Source: a virus
IMG/VR virus record: IMGVR_UViG_3300037010_000365
Coordinates: 1-64,000 of that record
Length of the DNA stretch: 64,000 nucleotides
Strand: one strand, 5' to 3'
Numbering within the stretch: the stretch's first letter is position 1; each line of letters opens with the position of its first letter. Of this stretch, positions 43,767 to 50,650 are shown piece by piece. The position numbers were made by a program, and so were the translations under genes. The notes beneath the pieces are model-generated. The model saw only the letters and a program-made list of their open reading frames with translations, did not search any database and was not told the DNA's origin.

Positions 43767-44423
43767 ATGCAAACATTTAATGAGTATCTATTTGAAATGT
43801 CTATAGCTATGTTAGGCGATTGGAAAGATGGGTATGCGAATCTAACGCCAATTAGTAAACTAGTAACAGATAAAAACTGGGAACTAATTACAACTATAGA
43901 AATATCAGGCGATGTATACGAACTAAGAAAACTCAAAGAAAAAGAAGTATATATCTTGGGTAAATTTGTTGAAGCTGAAGACTTGGAATTAACTACCAAT
44001 GAATTAGTTACTAAATTCAACGTCGTATTTCAAATCAACCTAGGTAGAGATTATAAAGTCGAATCACAATTATCGCGTATTGGTGGTAATTATACACGCA
44101 TTGCTAATGTAAATGGTGTTGTTGTTGACACATCTATGCAAGGTAAGGGAATTGCTCTAACAATTTATAAATGGTTAGTAAATGATCAGGGTTTTGTAAT
44201 AATGGGTGATTCTAAACAATACTTTGGCGCAAGAAAACTATGGTCAAAACTAAGTAAGCAACATGATATAGTTGTTGATTTGGTTGATATTAAGCGAGGA
44301 AAGCTAATAGAATCTCATGTTAAACTACATCAAGGCGATCATGAAACTGACTTTGACGCTCGCTTATGGTCATTAGGTAAAGAAAAGAAAAACATTAGAC
44401 CTGTTCTACGAAAAATATTGTAA
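43767..44423 (+). CDS. Capsid-targeted GNAT-like acetyltransferase
   Basis: A 218-residue protein starting MQTFNEYLFEMSIA, a capsid-targeting-like N-terminus with a possible gp21 cleavage after LFE. Residues ~125-185 read VVVDTSMQGKGIALTIYKWL, then a YFGARKLWSKLSKQ helix, the QxxGxG/A acetyl-CoA loop and following helix of GNAT enzymes. If packed in the head it would be injected with DNA and could modify a host target at once. The acetyl-CoA site is inferred; N-terminal half not recognised. Confidence 0.55.
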   Translation: MQTFNEYLFEMSIAMLGDWKDGYANLTPISKLVTDKNWELITTIEISGDVYELRKLKEKEVYILGKFVEAEDLELTTNELVTKFNVVFQINLGRDYKVESQLSRIGGNYTRIANVNGVVVDTSMQGKGIALTIYKWLVNDQGFVIMGDSKQYFGARKLWSKLSKQHDIVVDLVDIKRGKLIESHVKLHQGDHETDFDARLWSLGKEKKNIRPVLRKIL

Positions 44424-44430
44424 ATAATTG

Positions 44431-44458
44431 TTTACTTTCTAATAAGATAGTATATAAT
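44431..44458 (+). promoter_or_regulatory. Sigma-70-type promoter cassette b
   Basis: TTTACT and TATAAT, 16-base spacer. The leader (to ~44525) has TTAAGGAAGC pairing with GCTTCCTGTTAA across an AT-rich inner hairpin. Same layout in cassettes c and d, each followed by tRNA-like sequence. Confidence 0.8.
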
Positions 44459-44530
44459 TATTACAAGTTAAGGAAGCTAACCGCATAAATTAAAATACTT
44501 TGATTTAATTAAATGCTTCCTGTTAAACTT

Positions 44531-44575
44531 AGGACTGTAGCTCAGTTGGTGAGCAACAGTTTGTCATCATTGATA
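44531..44575 (+). pseudogene. 5' half of a broken tRNA gene, possibly tRNA-Asp(GTC)
   Basis: AGGACTG (acceptor), TA, D arm GCTCAGTTGGTGAGC, then AACAGTTTGTCATCATTG, where a GTC anticodon may lie. No T arm follows. The matching acceptor strand CAGTCCT occurs at 45646 beside a T arm, 1.1 kb downstream. The bases between here and 44654 hold nothing recognised. Confidence 0.5.
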
Positions 44576-44654
44576 AGCCTTTACGCGGCGATGATATAAG
44601 TAAACATTTATTTGTTGAAACTAATTATCAAAAAATTAGCGACTAGCTAAAACT

Positions 44655-44730
44655 CCTCCGGTAGCTCAACTAGTAGAGCAGTTCTCTCATAAAGGACCGG
44701 TTGCAGGGGCAGAGCCTGCCTGGAGGACCA
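44655..44730 (+). tRNA. tRNA with CAT anticodon, probably tRNA-Ile2
   Basis: CCTCCGG/CTGGAGG acceptor, D arm GCTCAACTAGTAGAGC, anticodon arm GTTCT-CTCATAA-AGGAC (anticodon CAT), T arm GCAGG-GGCAGAG-CCTGC, then ACCA encoded. The C4-G69 and C5-G68 pairs and CTCATAA loop match features that tRNA-lysidine synthase reads in tRNA-Ile2. A TilS gene follows 140 bases later. The T loop GGCAGAG is unusual (normally TTCRANY). Confidence 0.75.
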
Positions 44731-44870
44731 ATTATGTGTTATGATGCATTGTACGAATATATTGATATTCTCCTGTCGATAGAAAGCAATACATTCAGCT
44801 ACCAATCGTTTAGCTGTTTACCTGACTGCTGATCAGAATTTGGTTTATATAAAATTCAAAGGACTGTATA

Positions 44871-45476
44871 ATGAGACTAGCTTGCAAACTACCTCATGAT
44901 TGTTATATTGCGTTTAGCGGGGGTTCTGATTCATCTGCTCTAACACATTTCGCTTTATCACATCCTAAGCGCAAAGTTGCGTTAGTATATGTTGTTTATC
45001 AAGACTTCAACCACGTAGATTCTGAACTGGCGTATGTAACAACTGCAGCTAAAGAATATAATCTAGATTTGATTTTATACTATGCTGAATTAAATCCAGG
45101 TAACCTAACAAAAGAGCAGCATTGGTCTATTCAACGCAACAAGTTCTTTAACACTCTTGATAAACCAGTATTAACCGGTCATAATTTAGATGATGCGTTA
45201 GAGTGGTTTATGATGACATCAACAAGAGGGAATATGATTGGTAAGTTAATGCCAATTATTAACAAAAATGTTCAGCGACCTTTGTTATTCACTAACAAAC
45301 AAACTGTAATGAAATATATCGATAAACACGATATTAAATACTTTTACGATATAACTAATAGCGACACCAGCATTGCTCGCAATGAGATTAGGCACAACGT
45401 AATTCCTAGTCTGGTTAAGATTAACCCTGGAGTTTACAGGTCACTTATTAGACGGTACGGTAACATACCGGGCTAA
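44871..45476 (+). CDS. tilS: tRNA(Ile)-lysidine synthase, TilS-like
   Basis: A 201-residue protein with AAAGGA. The PP-loop SGGSDSS at 16-22 binds ATP; LTGHNLDDALEWFMM (~103-117) corresponds to the GHHxDDQxET motif; RNEIRHNVIPSL (~176-187) is the conserved RN.IR...iP element of TilS. The enzyme converts C34 of the CAU anticodon to lysidine so that the tRNA reads AUA. Shorter than E. coli TilS (432) and lacks its C-terminal domains, like the minimal Aquifex type. Partner tRNA lies immediately upstream. Confidence 0.88.
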   Translation: MRLACKLPHDCYIAFSGGSDSSALTHFALSHPKRKVALVYVVYQDFNHVDSELAYVTTAAKEYNLDLILYYAELNPGNLTKEQHWSIQRNKFFNTLDKPVLTGHNLDDALEWFMMTSTRGNMIGKLMPIINKNVQRPLLFTNKQTVMKYIDKHDIKYFYDITNSDTSIARNEIRHNVIPSLVKINPGVYRSLIRRYGNIPG

Positions 45477-45489
45477 GTTGAAATAATTG

Positions 45490-45518
45490 TTTACTTTCAA
45501 TCAATATAAGTATATAAT
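45490..45518 (+). promoter_or_regulatory. Sigma-70-type promoter cassette c
   Basis: TTTACT and TATAAT, 17-base spacer, then the same GGAAGC...GCTTCC leader as cassette b, leading into tRNA-like sequence at 45588. Confidence 0.8.
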
Positions 45519-45587
45519 TATTACAAGTTAAGGAAGCTAACAGCATAAATTAGAAATTGCTTTAATTTAATGCTTCCTGTTAAATTT

Positions 45588-45674
45588 GGTACTGTATCTT
45601 AGTTGGTCAGAGTGGTAGATACATGGTCGTTGGTTCAAGCCCAACCAGTCCTACCAGTCCTACCAGTCCTACCA
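45588..45674 (+). pseudogene. Degenerate tRNA with tripled 3' end
   Basis: GGTACTG TATCTTAGTTGGTCAGAG resembles an acceptor/D-arm start, but the anticodon arm is deleted or scrambled. A good T arm GTTGG-TTCAAGC-CCAAC follows, then CAGTCCTAC three times (45646-45672) and CA. The acceptor strand CAGTCCT fits the AGGACTG at 44531, not this 5' end. Confidence 0.55.
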
Positions 45675-45682
45675 TATAAATA
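45675..45682 (+). promoter_or_regulatory. T4-type late promoter
   Basis: TATAAATA directly at the end of the tRNA remnant, 31 bases before the capsid-targeted gene. Confidence 0.8.
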
Positions 45683-45712
45683 TAATTTTATTAATAAATT
45701 GAGGTAACCGAT

Positions 45713-46072
45713 ATGAAAACGTTTTTAGAGTTCTTAAATGAAAGTAATAACAAATTAACTAGTAACCCTTCTAAGAAATTCATCGATATGATGCCGACGA
45801 TCATAGATTCGATTTTCGATAGCTGGTTCAAAGCTAATGGGGTGAATATATTGAGTTCGAAAGTTGTTAACGGTAATCGTGCATATTTTGGTTCAAAGGG
45901 TGATAAATATTATAAGTTCTCTTTCTATTTAGGTCGTTCTTTCTCTACTGTTAAATTTTCAATGTTGAGTGAAGATAATATTAAAATTCTAACAAAAAGA
46001 CCTGATACTGATCCAGCAGAAATTATGGACGTTAGTCAATTTAAGTTTATCGATGATATTTTAACTTTGTAA
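45713..46072 (+). CDS. Capsid-targeted internal head protein candidate
   Basis: A 119-residue protein with GAGGTAA and a late promoter. It begins MKTFLEFLNESNNK, closely matching T4 internal-protein targeting sequences (MKTYQEFIAE); cleavage by gp21 after LNE is expected. The mature part (~108 residues) has charged helices and a beta-rich centre, no known motif. A late promoter inside an otherwise early/tRNA region agrees with packaging into the head. Function after injection unknown. Confidence 0.65.
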   Translation: MKTFLEFLNESNNKLTSNPSKKFIDMMPTIIDSIFDSWFKANGVNILSSKVVNGNRAYFGSKGDKYYKFSFYLGRSFSTVKFSMLSEDNIKILTKRPDTDPAEIMDVSQFKFIDDILTL

Positions 46073-46108
46073 TCAGCTATAAAGGCAAAAGATTAACAAT
46101 AAACAGTC

Positions 46109-46192
46109 GATTCGATTGATATTATATTATTAATCAAATCGACACTCTCGAGATAATGCAACCTTTACGAGGTTCGAGAGATAAAGTAGCAC
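46109..46192 (+). ncRNA. Structured RNA element, copy 1 (three-stem motif)
   Basis: A 15-pair hairpin (GTCGATTCGATTGAT with ATTAATCAAATCGAC, one mismatch) is followed by CTCTCGA, then GATAATGC, hairpin AACCT-TTACG-AGGTT, and TCGAGAG closing the outer stem, then ATAAAGTAG. The last part recurs at 51270-51318 with compensating changes. No name assigned. Confidence 0.5.
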
Positions 46193-46657
46193 AATCCATG
46201 ACGTGTCTTATGGTATAGTAGAAGAGTTTAATTCTCTTTCTAGTTTCGGTGACAGACATAATGACAAACGTTTCAAGCCTGGAGTTGCGCGAAAACTAAT
46301 AGCATAGAGTTTGGATGCCTCGATAGGTGCTCGTAACACCGGTTACGTGAAAATTGTGATACTCCGACCCGAAGTATATCTAATCTATGATGTTTATTTG
46401 TTTTTCAGGGAAATCCAGAAAAACATTAAATGGCGCAAGGAAATAACAGCTACTGCTGTCGCCGAATAAACTTCTTATCAGATATATAGATACTAGTGAA
46501 GATGGATTTGATCACCATCAACGCCGGAAGGGTGCATAGTTCAAAATCGCGAGATTACGAAAAAACTTGTTGTATAGTAAATGCTGTATAGAAACGTTAG
46601 ACCCACAGTCTAAAAGTCTGCTTTAGCAACAGTTTCATGGCGACGGTTATGAAATAG
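46193..46657 (+). other. Non-coding, probably decayed sequence
   Basis: No gene, tRNA or repeat recognised. Short open patches are broken by stops in all frames. Confidence 0.4.
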
Positions 46658-46880
46658 TTTAACCAAAATACAACAGTCAACTGGAAAGACTTAGAAAATA
46701 GTACCAGCGTGAAATGCGAATGTTGCAGACGAAACGTGCAAGCTGGAGACATAACCAGCATCAACATGAAAGAGTAGGACATGAGGTATACTCATGAGAT
46801 ACGCATAAATTAATGAAGATAGCGCTAAAGCGTTCTTCGAGTATGTTTGTAATAACTTCAAAACCAATAACATAAAATAA
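46658..46880 (+). pseudogene. Decayed gene with zinc-ribbon-like CxCC motif
   Basis: 46658-46777 reads FNQNTTVNWKDLENSTSVK and CECCRRNVQAGDITSIN before a stop; a second patch in another frame (NEDSAKAFFEYVCNNFK) ends at TAA 46880. Together they look like the 3' part of a small protein broken by stop and frameshift. Family not recognised. Confidence 0.4.
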
Positions 46881-46883
46881 TTG

Positions 46884-46912
46884 TTTACTTTTCCATCAAG
46901 ATAGTATATAAT
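46884..46912 (+). promoter_or_regulatory. Sigma-70-type promoter cassette d
   Basis: TTTACT and TATAAT, 17-base spacer, with the GGAAGC...GCTTCC leader, leading to the tRNA-like RNA at 46985. Confidence 0.8.
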
Positions 46913-46984
46913 TATTACAAGTTAAGGAAGCTAACAGCATAAATTAGAAATTATTTTGGTTTAATTAAATGCTTCCTGTATAAG

Positions 46985-47082
46985 TTAACTTTGTCGGCTA
47001 GTATCTCAACCGCCTTCTAAGCGGTCGTTAATCGAGTAATTGGAGTATGTAGGTTCGAACCCTATCTAGCCGACAAAGTTAA
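46985..47082 (+). tRNA. tRNA-like RNA, anticodon TCT (Arg-type), no D arm, 17-pair acceptor
   Basis: TTAACTTTGTCGGCTAG pairs perfectly with CTAGCCGACAAAGTTAA. Inside are an anticodon arm ACCGC-CTTCTAA-GCGGT (TCT), a long variable region with TTAAT/ATTGG, and a good T arm GTAGG-TTCGAAC-CCTAT. Only seven bases stand where the D arm should be, and no CCA is encoded. Either a degenerate tRNA-Arg or a specialised tRNA mimic. Confidence 0.55.
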
Positions 47083-47164
47083 TTTGAAATGAAAATATGA
47101 GAATTATACGGGATATTGTGGCTATATTAGCGATAGATAACCGAATATTATTTCATAAACCCAT

Positions 47165-47192
47165 TTGATTCTCACACAACTCTAGTTATAAT
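47165..47192 (+). promoter_or_regulatory. Sigma-70-type promoter
   Basis: TTGATT and TATAAT, 16-base spacer, about 57 bases before the TROVE/vWA-type gene. Confidence 0.65.
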
Positions 47193-47248
47193 GATTACAC
47201 ACTGCGGTGCCACTCGAAAATCTACTAATCCTGAAAGGAACCTATATC

Positions 47249-48692
47249 ATGACAACATTTACACAAGCGGTTGAATCAGCAAACAAGAAAGGTCACACAA
47301 AGACAGAAAATGGAATGAAGACCCGTAAATCTTCATTAAGTTCGGTTGTAGACTTTTTCTATGGAGTTGGTGGTAATCGAGCTAATCCAGAAAATTCATT
47401 GAAACTTTTTACAGCAGCATTACAAGAAGATGTTGATTTGGCAATTCGTGTGTTATTGTGGTCTCGCGATGTTCGTGCTGGTGCAGGGGAACGTAACCAA
47501 TTTCGAATCATGTTGCAATATTTGGCGATGAATGAATTCGATCTAGGTAAGCGGGTTTTAACAAAAATTCCTGAACTCGGGCGGTGGGATGACATTCTAA
47601 CTTTAATCGGAACACCATTAGAACATGAAGCATTGGAAATGATTTCTTCTGCTCTGAATGCTGGTAATGGATTGTGTGCTAAGCGGATGCCTAGAGAGAA
47701 GTCTGCTCATAAATCTACAGCATTGAAGATTATGAAGTATATGGATCTAAAACCAACTCAATATCGTAAATTATTGTCACAAAATACGGAAGTTGTTGAA
47801 CAATTAATGTGTGCTAACGAATGGCCGGTAATTAACTATTCTCATGTTCCATCTATAGCAGCTAAGATGTATTCTAAAGCATTTGCGAAACGAGATTCAT
47901 TACGATACGAAGAATACTTGACAAAGTTGATAAAGGGTGATACTGATGTCAAGATTAACGCTGGTGCGATTTTCCCCCACGATGTTATTTCTTCAATTTG
48001 GGATCATACGACTAAATCAGAAGAAATGCGAGTTCAGGCTCAGCGGGATGCGTTACCAAACTTTATGGAAGGTAAGGAATATACTATATTACCCCTGGTT
48101 GATGTTTCTGGTTCGATGGGATTCAACCTCAGTAAATCGAATACAACTGCGCTACAGGTTGCCGTGTCGCTTGGGCTGTATATTTCAACGAAAATCAGGG
48201 TGCCTTCAATGGTTTAATTTGTACATTTAGCACAGCTCCGAAGTTACATAAGATTTATTCTAACGGTATTAAGCAACAGTTGGAAGAAGTCAAACGTTTG
48301 GATTGGGGATGGAGACGAATATTGAAGCTGCATTTTCAGAAATACTGAAAGTTGCTACTAAAAATTCTGTACCACCATCAGAAATGCCAAACGTTATTTT
48401 GATTTTGTCTGATATGCAGTTCGATGAATGTATTAACAGCGGAGATTCGCTGAGCGCAAATTCAATGATTCGTGAAAAATACAAAGAAGCAGGATATGAA
48501 GTTCCAAATATTGTTTTCTGGAATCTGAAGACTTCTAACGGTGTACCTGTTAAGATGGGTACGAGCGGCACCGCTTTGGTGTTAGGGTTCAGTCCATCTA
48601 TTCTGAAATCGGTATTAACATCTATAGAAGATATGACACCAGTTGGTGTGATGATGAAGACTATTATGAAAGATTGTTATTCAATTGTTTGA
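47249..48692 (+). pseudogene. DUF2828-type (TROVE/vWA-like) gene with two frameshifts
   Basis: ATG 47249 (TTFTQAVESANK) with AAAGGAAC. The first frame gives ~320 residues including WSRDVRAGAGERNQFR and LPLVDVSGSMG, the metal-binding DxSxS of a vWA domain. Coding then moves to a second frame (ENQGAFNGLICTFSTAPKL, ~48190-48300) and a third (METNIEAAFSEILKVA to 48692, with ILILSDMQFDEC). Each step is one base, at AAAA and GGGG runs, so sequencing error is possible. DUF2828 proteins resemble Ro60-like TROVE-vWA RNA-binding proteins; location amid tRNAs is suggestive. Confidence 0.65.
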
Positions 48693-48715
48693 AATAAAAT
48701 AATATAAAATAATCA

Positions 48716-48744
48716 TTTACTTTTATCGGTCGAATGATTATAAT
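48716..48744 (+). promoter_or_regulatory. Sigma-70-type promoter e
   Basis: TTTACT and TATAAT, 17-base spacer, followed by an AAGGAAACTAACAG leader related to cassettes b-d. Confidence 0.75.
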
Positions 48745-48865
48745 GAACACGTTAAGGAAACTAACAGTAATAACATCCAACGTGTTATCTAGGTTGAGCC
48801 TTTATGAGTCGATTATATAAGTATTTGGTTAAATTGAAACTACTTCAAATCAACTAAGCACACTA

Positions 48866-48873
48866 TATAAATA
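48866..48873 (+). promoter_or_regulatory. T4-type late promoter
   Basis: TATAAATA 30 bases before the capsid-targeting pseudogene. Confidence 0.75.
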
Positions 48874-48902
48874 TAGTTTTAATAAACTTTAGGATATGCT
48901 AA

Positions 48903-49348
48903 ATGAAAACAGTTAAAGAATACTGGTAAACAAGCTCAGAAACCCAACTCATAGAAGCGGTTGTTGTAAATGAGGGAACCCTTGGATCGTGTTTAATGAT
49001 GTTGCGAAATGACCAAAAGGTTGTTGACTATTGTGAAAGCATCGCACGACAGAAGTTTAATCCAAAGTTACTAGAATTTAATTTTATGACTAATGGTTAT
49101 GACCCACAACACCGCCCCCAATTCCATATACTCCTTCTGATACTAATTCAGTAACTCGGTATGATATGTTGATTGAGAGTGGAAATATTGGAACAGTAGA
49201 AGTCCATTATGGCGATACCACATTAATTGATAGAAAAGAATTAAGAAGAATTTTCACTTATTATGATGGTACGTTTCAATTCATATCGAAAGAATTGTCT
49301 ATGATAGGAAATATTGAAAAATACTTCTTTACATTTCTGATGTGTTAG
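48903..49348 (+). pseudogene. Broken capsid-targeting-sequence gene
   Basis: ATG 48903 reads MKTVKEYW-stop-TSSETQLIEAVVVNE and stays open to about 49120, where a CCCCC run marks a shift into the frame IPYTPSDTNSVTRYDMLIES ... ending FFTFLMC at 49348. So one TAA at codon 9 and one indel have broken a ~148-residue protein with a capsid-targeting start and a possible cut after LIEA. Its last 83 bases are part of a 100-base direct repeat. Confidence 0.6.
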
Positions 49349-49365
49349 TTTATAATGAACTAAAT
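49266..49365 (+). repeat. 100-base direct repeat, left copy
   Basis: Identical but for about one base to 50101-50200. Includes the end of the broken gene and promoter f. The two copies flank the capsid-targeted gene at 49426-50091. Confidence 0.9.
49328..49356 (+). promoter_or_regulatory. Sigma-70-type promoter f
   Basis: TTTACA and TATAAT, 17-base spacer, within the left direct repeat. Confidence 0.75.
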
Positions 49366-49384
49366 GAGGTTAAGAATCTCAACA

Positions 49385-49392
49385 TATAAATA
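49385..49392 (+). promoter_or_regulatory. T4-type late promoter
   Basis: TATAAATA 34 bases before the capsid-targeted gene, so this gene has an early- and a late-type promoter. Confidence 0.78.
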
Positions 49393-49425
49393 TAATTTTA
49401 ACAATTAATGAAGAGCGCGGGTAGT

Positions 49426-50091
49426 ATGAAATCATTTAAAGAATTCTTGAAAGTTGATAGTGAACCACAGTTAACTAATTTAGTTGAAGGGTTTAACTAT
49501 AAAAATCCATTATTTCATCCTGATAATAGTTTATTAGGGAATGCTTGCTTTTACAGAGATAATTTCTATCTTATTATTGAAGCGAATAGAACTCCTGATG
49601 ACCTGTTATTTTGTATGGTGGATAGCGATAATAACTTTAAACCGTTTATATCACCGACAATTGAAAAAGCCAGAGACTCCGATAGTGTCGGTCCAATTGT
49701 ATCAGCAACAGGTGGTAGAACTATTGTAGCGTTTGATACAAACGGAATGGTTGGTGGAGTTATTGGGTCAATAGTTGAAAAATCCATTAACGGATATGGT
49801 GTGAAGGGATTTACCTTTGATGACATGATATATTCTAATCGCAACATGAAAGACGGCGATTTTAGATATACTTGGGATTCAATTGCATTTTCGATTGAAT
49901 CTTTTAAAGGAAAAGATGTTCTTTTGAAACAAAAAGAATTTACAGACTTTGAAGTGAATCTAATTAAAAAATTAGCGTTTGCCTCATCGAAAAAGGTGAA
50001 ATTTGGTAAAGTTAAATCAGATGAAATAGTTTATTTCTCAAAAAATAAACTAGAAGCAAGTCCAACACTATATTACGTACAGTTTTCGTAA
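49426..50091 (+). CDS. Capsid-targeted internal head protein candidate
   Basis: A 221-residue protein from ATG 49426; an in-frame ATG six codons earlier is possible, but MKSFKEFLKVDSEPQL is the family-type N-terminus. gp21 could cut after VDSE. The body is beta-rich with Gly-rich FDTNGMVGGVIGS near residue 110 and a C-terminal charged region; no family recognised. It is flanked by 100-base direct repeats and is immediately preceded by a late promoter, so promoter and gene look like a single cassette. Confidence 0.6.
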   Translation: MKSFKEFLKVDSEPQLTNLVEGFNYKNPLFHPDNSLLGNACFYRDNFYLIIEANRTPDDLLFCMVDSDNNFKPFISPTIEKARDSDSVGPIVSATGGRTIVAFDTNGMVGGVIGSIVEKSINGYGVKGFTFDDMIYSNRNMKDGDFRYTWDSIAFSIESFKGKDVLLKQKEFTDFEVNLIKKLAFASSKKVKFGKVKSDEIVYFSKNKLEASPTLYYVQFS

Positions 50092-50100
50092 TATATATAT

Positions 50101-50200
50101 ATGGTACGTTTCAATTCATATCGAAAGAATTGTCTATGATAGGAAATATTGAAAAATACTTCTTTACTTTTCTGATGTGTTAGTTTATAATGAACTAAAT
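50101..50200 (+). repeat. 100-base direct repeat, right copy
   Basis: Copy of 49266-49365. The 3' end of the broken gene is repeated here outside any gene, showing that the segment was copied as DNA. Confidence 0.9.
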
Positions 50201-50262
50201 AAAGGTTGAGGATCTCAACTTCATATAAATTTTAGGTAATAACGTGACGTTGGTTCGAATCC
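50154..50262 (+). repeat. 109-base repeat with promoter, hairpin and tRNA fragment, copy 1
   Basis: Contains promoter g, the perfect hairpin GTTGAG-GAT-CTCAAC and a T-arm fragment GTTGGTTCGAATCC. Repeated at 50791-50899. Confidence 0.9.
50163..50191 (+). promoter_or_regulatory. Sigma-70-type promoter g
   Basis: TTTACT and TATAAT, 17-base spacer; drives the tRNAs at 50282-50544. Confidence 0.78.
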
Positions 50263-50275
50263 GATATTACGATCC
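50233..50275 (+). pseudogene. 3' fragment of a tRNA gene
   Basis: GGTAATAACGTGACGTTGG, loop TTCGAAT, CCGAT, then ATTACGATCCA. Only the T arm and 3' end remain. Another copy of this fragment lies at 50872-50903. Confidence 0.5.
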
Positions 50276-50281
50276 AAATTT

Positions 50282-50358
50282 GGTGATTTAGCTCAGTTGG
50301 TTAGAGCGTCGGATTCATAACCCGAAGGTCGATAGTTCAATTCTATCATTCACCACCA
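50282..50358 (+). tRNA. tRNA-Met (anticodon CAT)
   Basis: GGTGATT/ATTCACC acceptor with one mismatch, D arm GCTCAGTTGGTTAGAGC, anticodon loop TTCATAA, T arm GATAG-TTCAATT-CTATC, ACCA encoded. Lacks the C4/C5 pairs of the tRNA-Ile2 at 44655, so it probably reads AUG. Confidence 0.85.
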
Positions 50359-50459
50359 GACGTGTTGTCCGCTTGTAGAAATCTGATAATTTCTACACAG
50401 ACACCTTTCAGTCATGATTGAATGGCTACGTTGGTGATCTATACGTTAATCACTTTAAT

Positions 50460-50544
50460 GCGAGTGTAGGAAAATTGGTAACCCCAGTGGATTGTAAATC
50501 CGTCGCCCATGGCACTGTTAGTTCGACTCTAACCACTCGCACCA
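50460..50544 (+). tRNA. tRNA-Tyr (anticodon GTA)
   Basis: GCGAGTG/CACTCGC acceptor, anticodon arm GTGGA-TTGTAAA-TCCGT, long variable arm typical of bacterial tRNA-Tyr, T arm GTTAG-TTCGACT-CTAAC, ACCA encoded. Confidence 0.88.
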
Positions 50545-50650
50545 CTTTGGAAATATAGTATTTGCCTTGACGTGGCGCCAAAGCTGAGTAGTTCTTTGAA
50601 CGAAACTAAATGATACTCTTTAGATCTTTAACAGTTAGATTGAAAAATCA

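Noticed and set aside
45646-45672. Three 9-base repeats (CAGTCCTAC) considered as a CRISPR-like array
   Set aside because: Units are contiguous without spacers and are the 3' end of a tRNA remnant; it is a tandem repeat, not an array.
48185-48310. Programmed -1 frameshifts in the TROVE/vWA-type gene
   Set aside because: No X-XXY-YYZ slippery site with downstream structure is evident; plain indels or homopolymer errors at AAAA and GGGG are simpler.
40394-49348. Reassignment of TAA as a sense codon, because two targeting leaders contain TAA
   Set aside because: TAA ends most intact genes here, including capsid, sheath and portal, so it is a normal stop.
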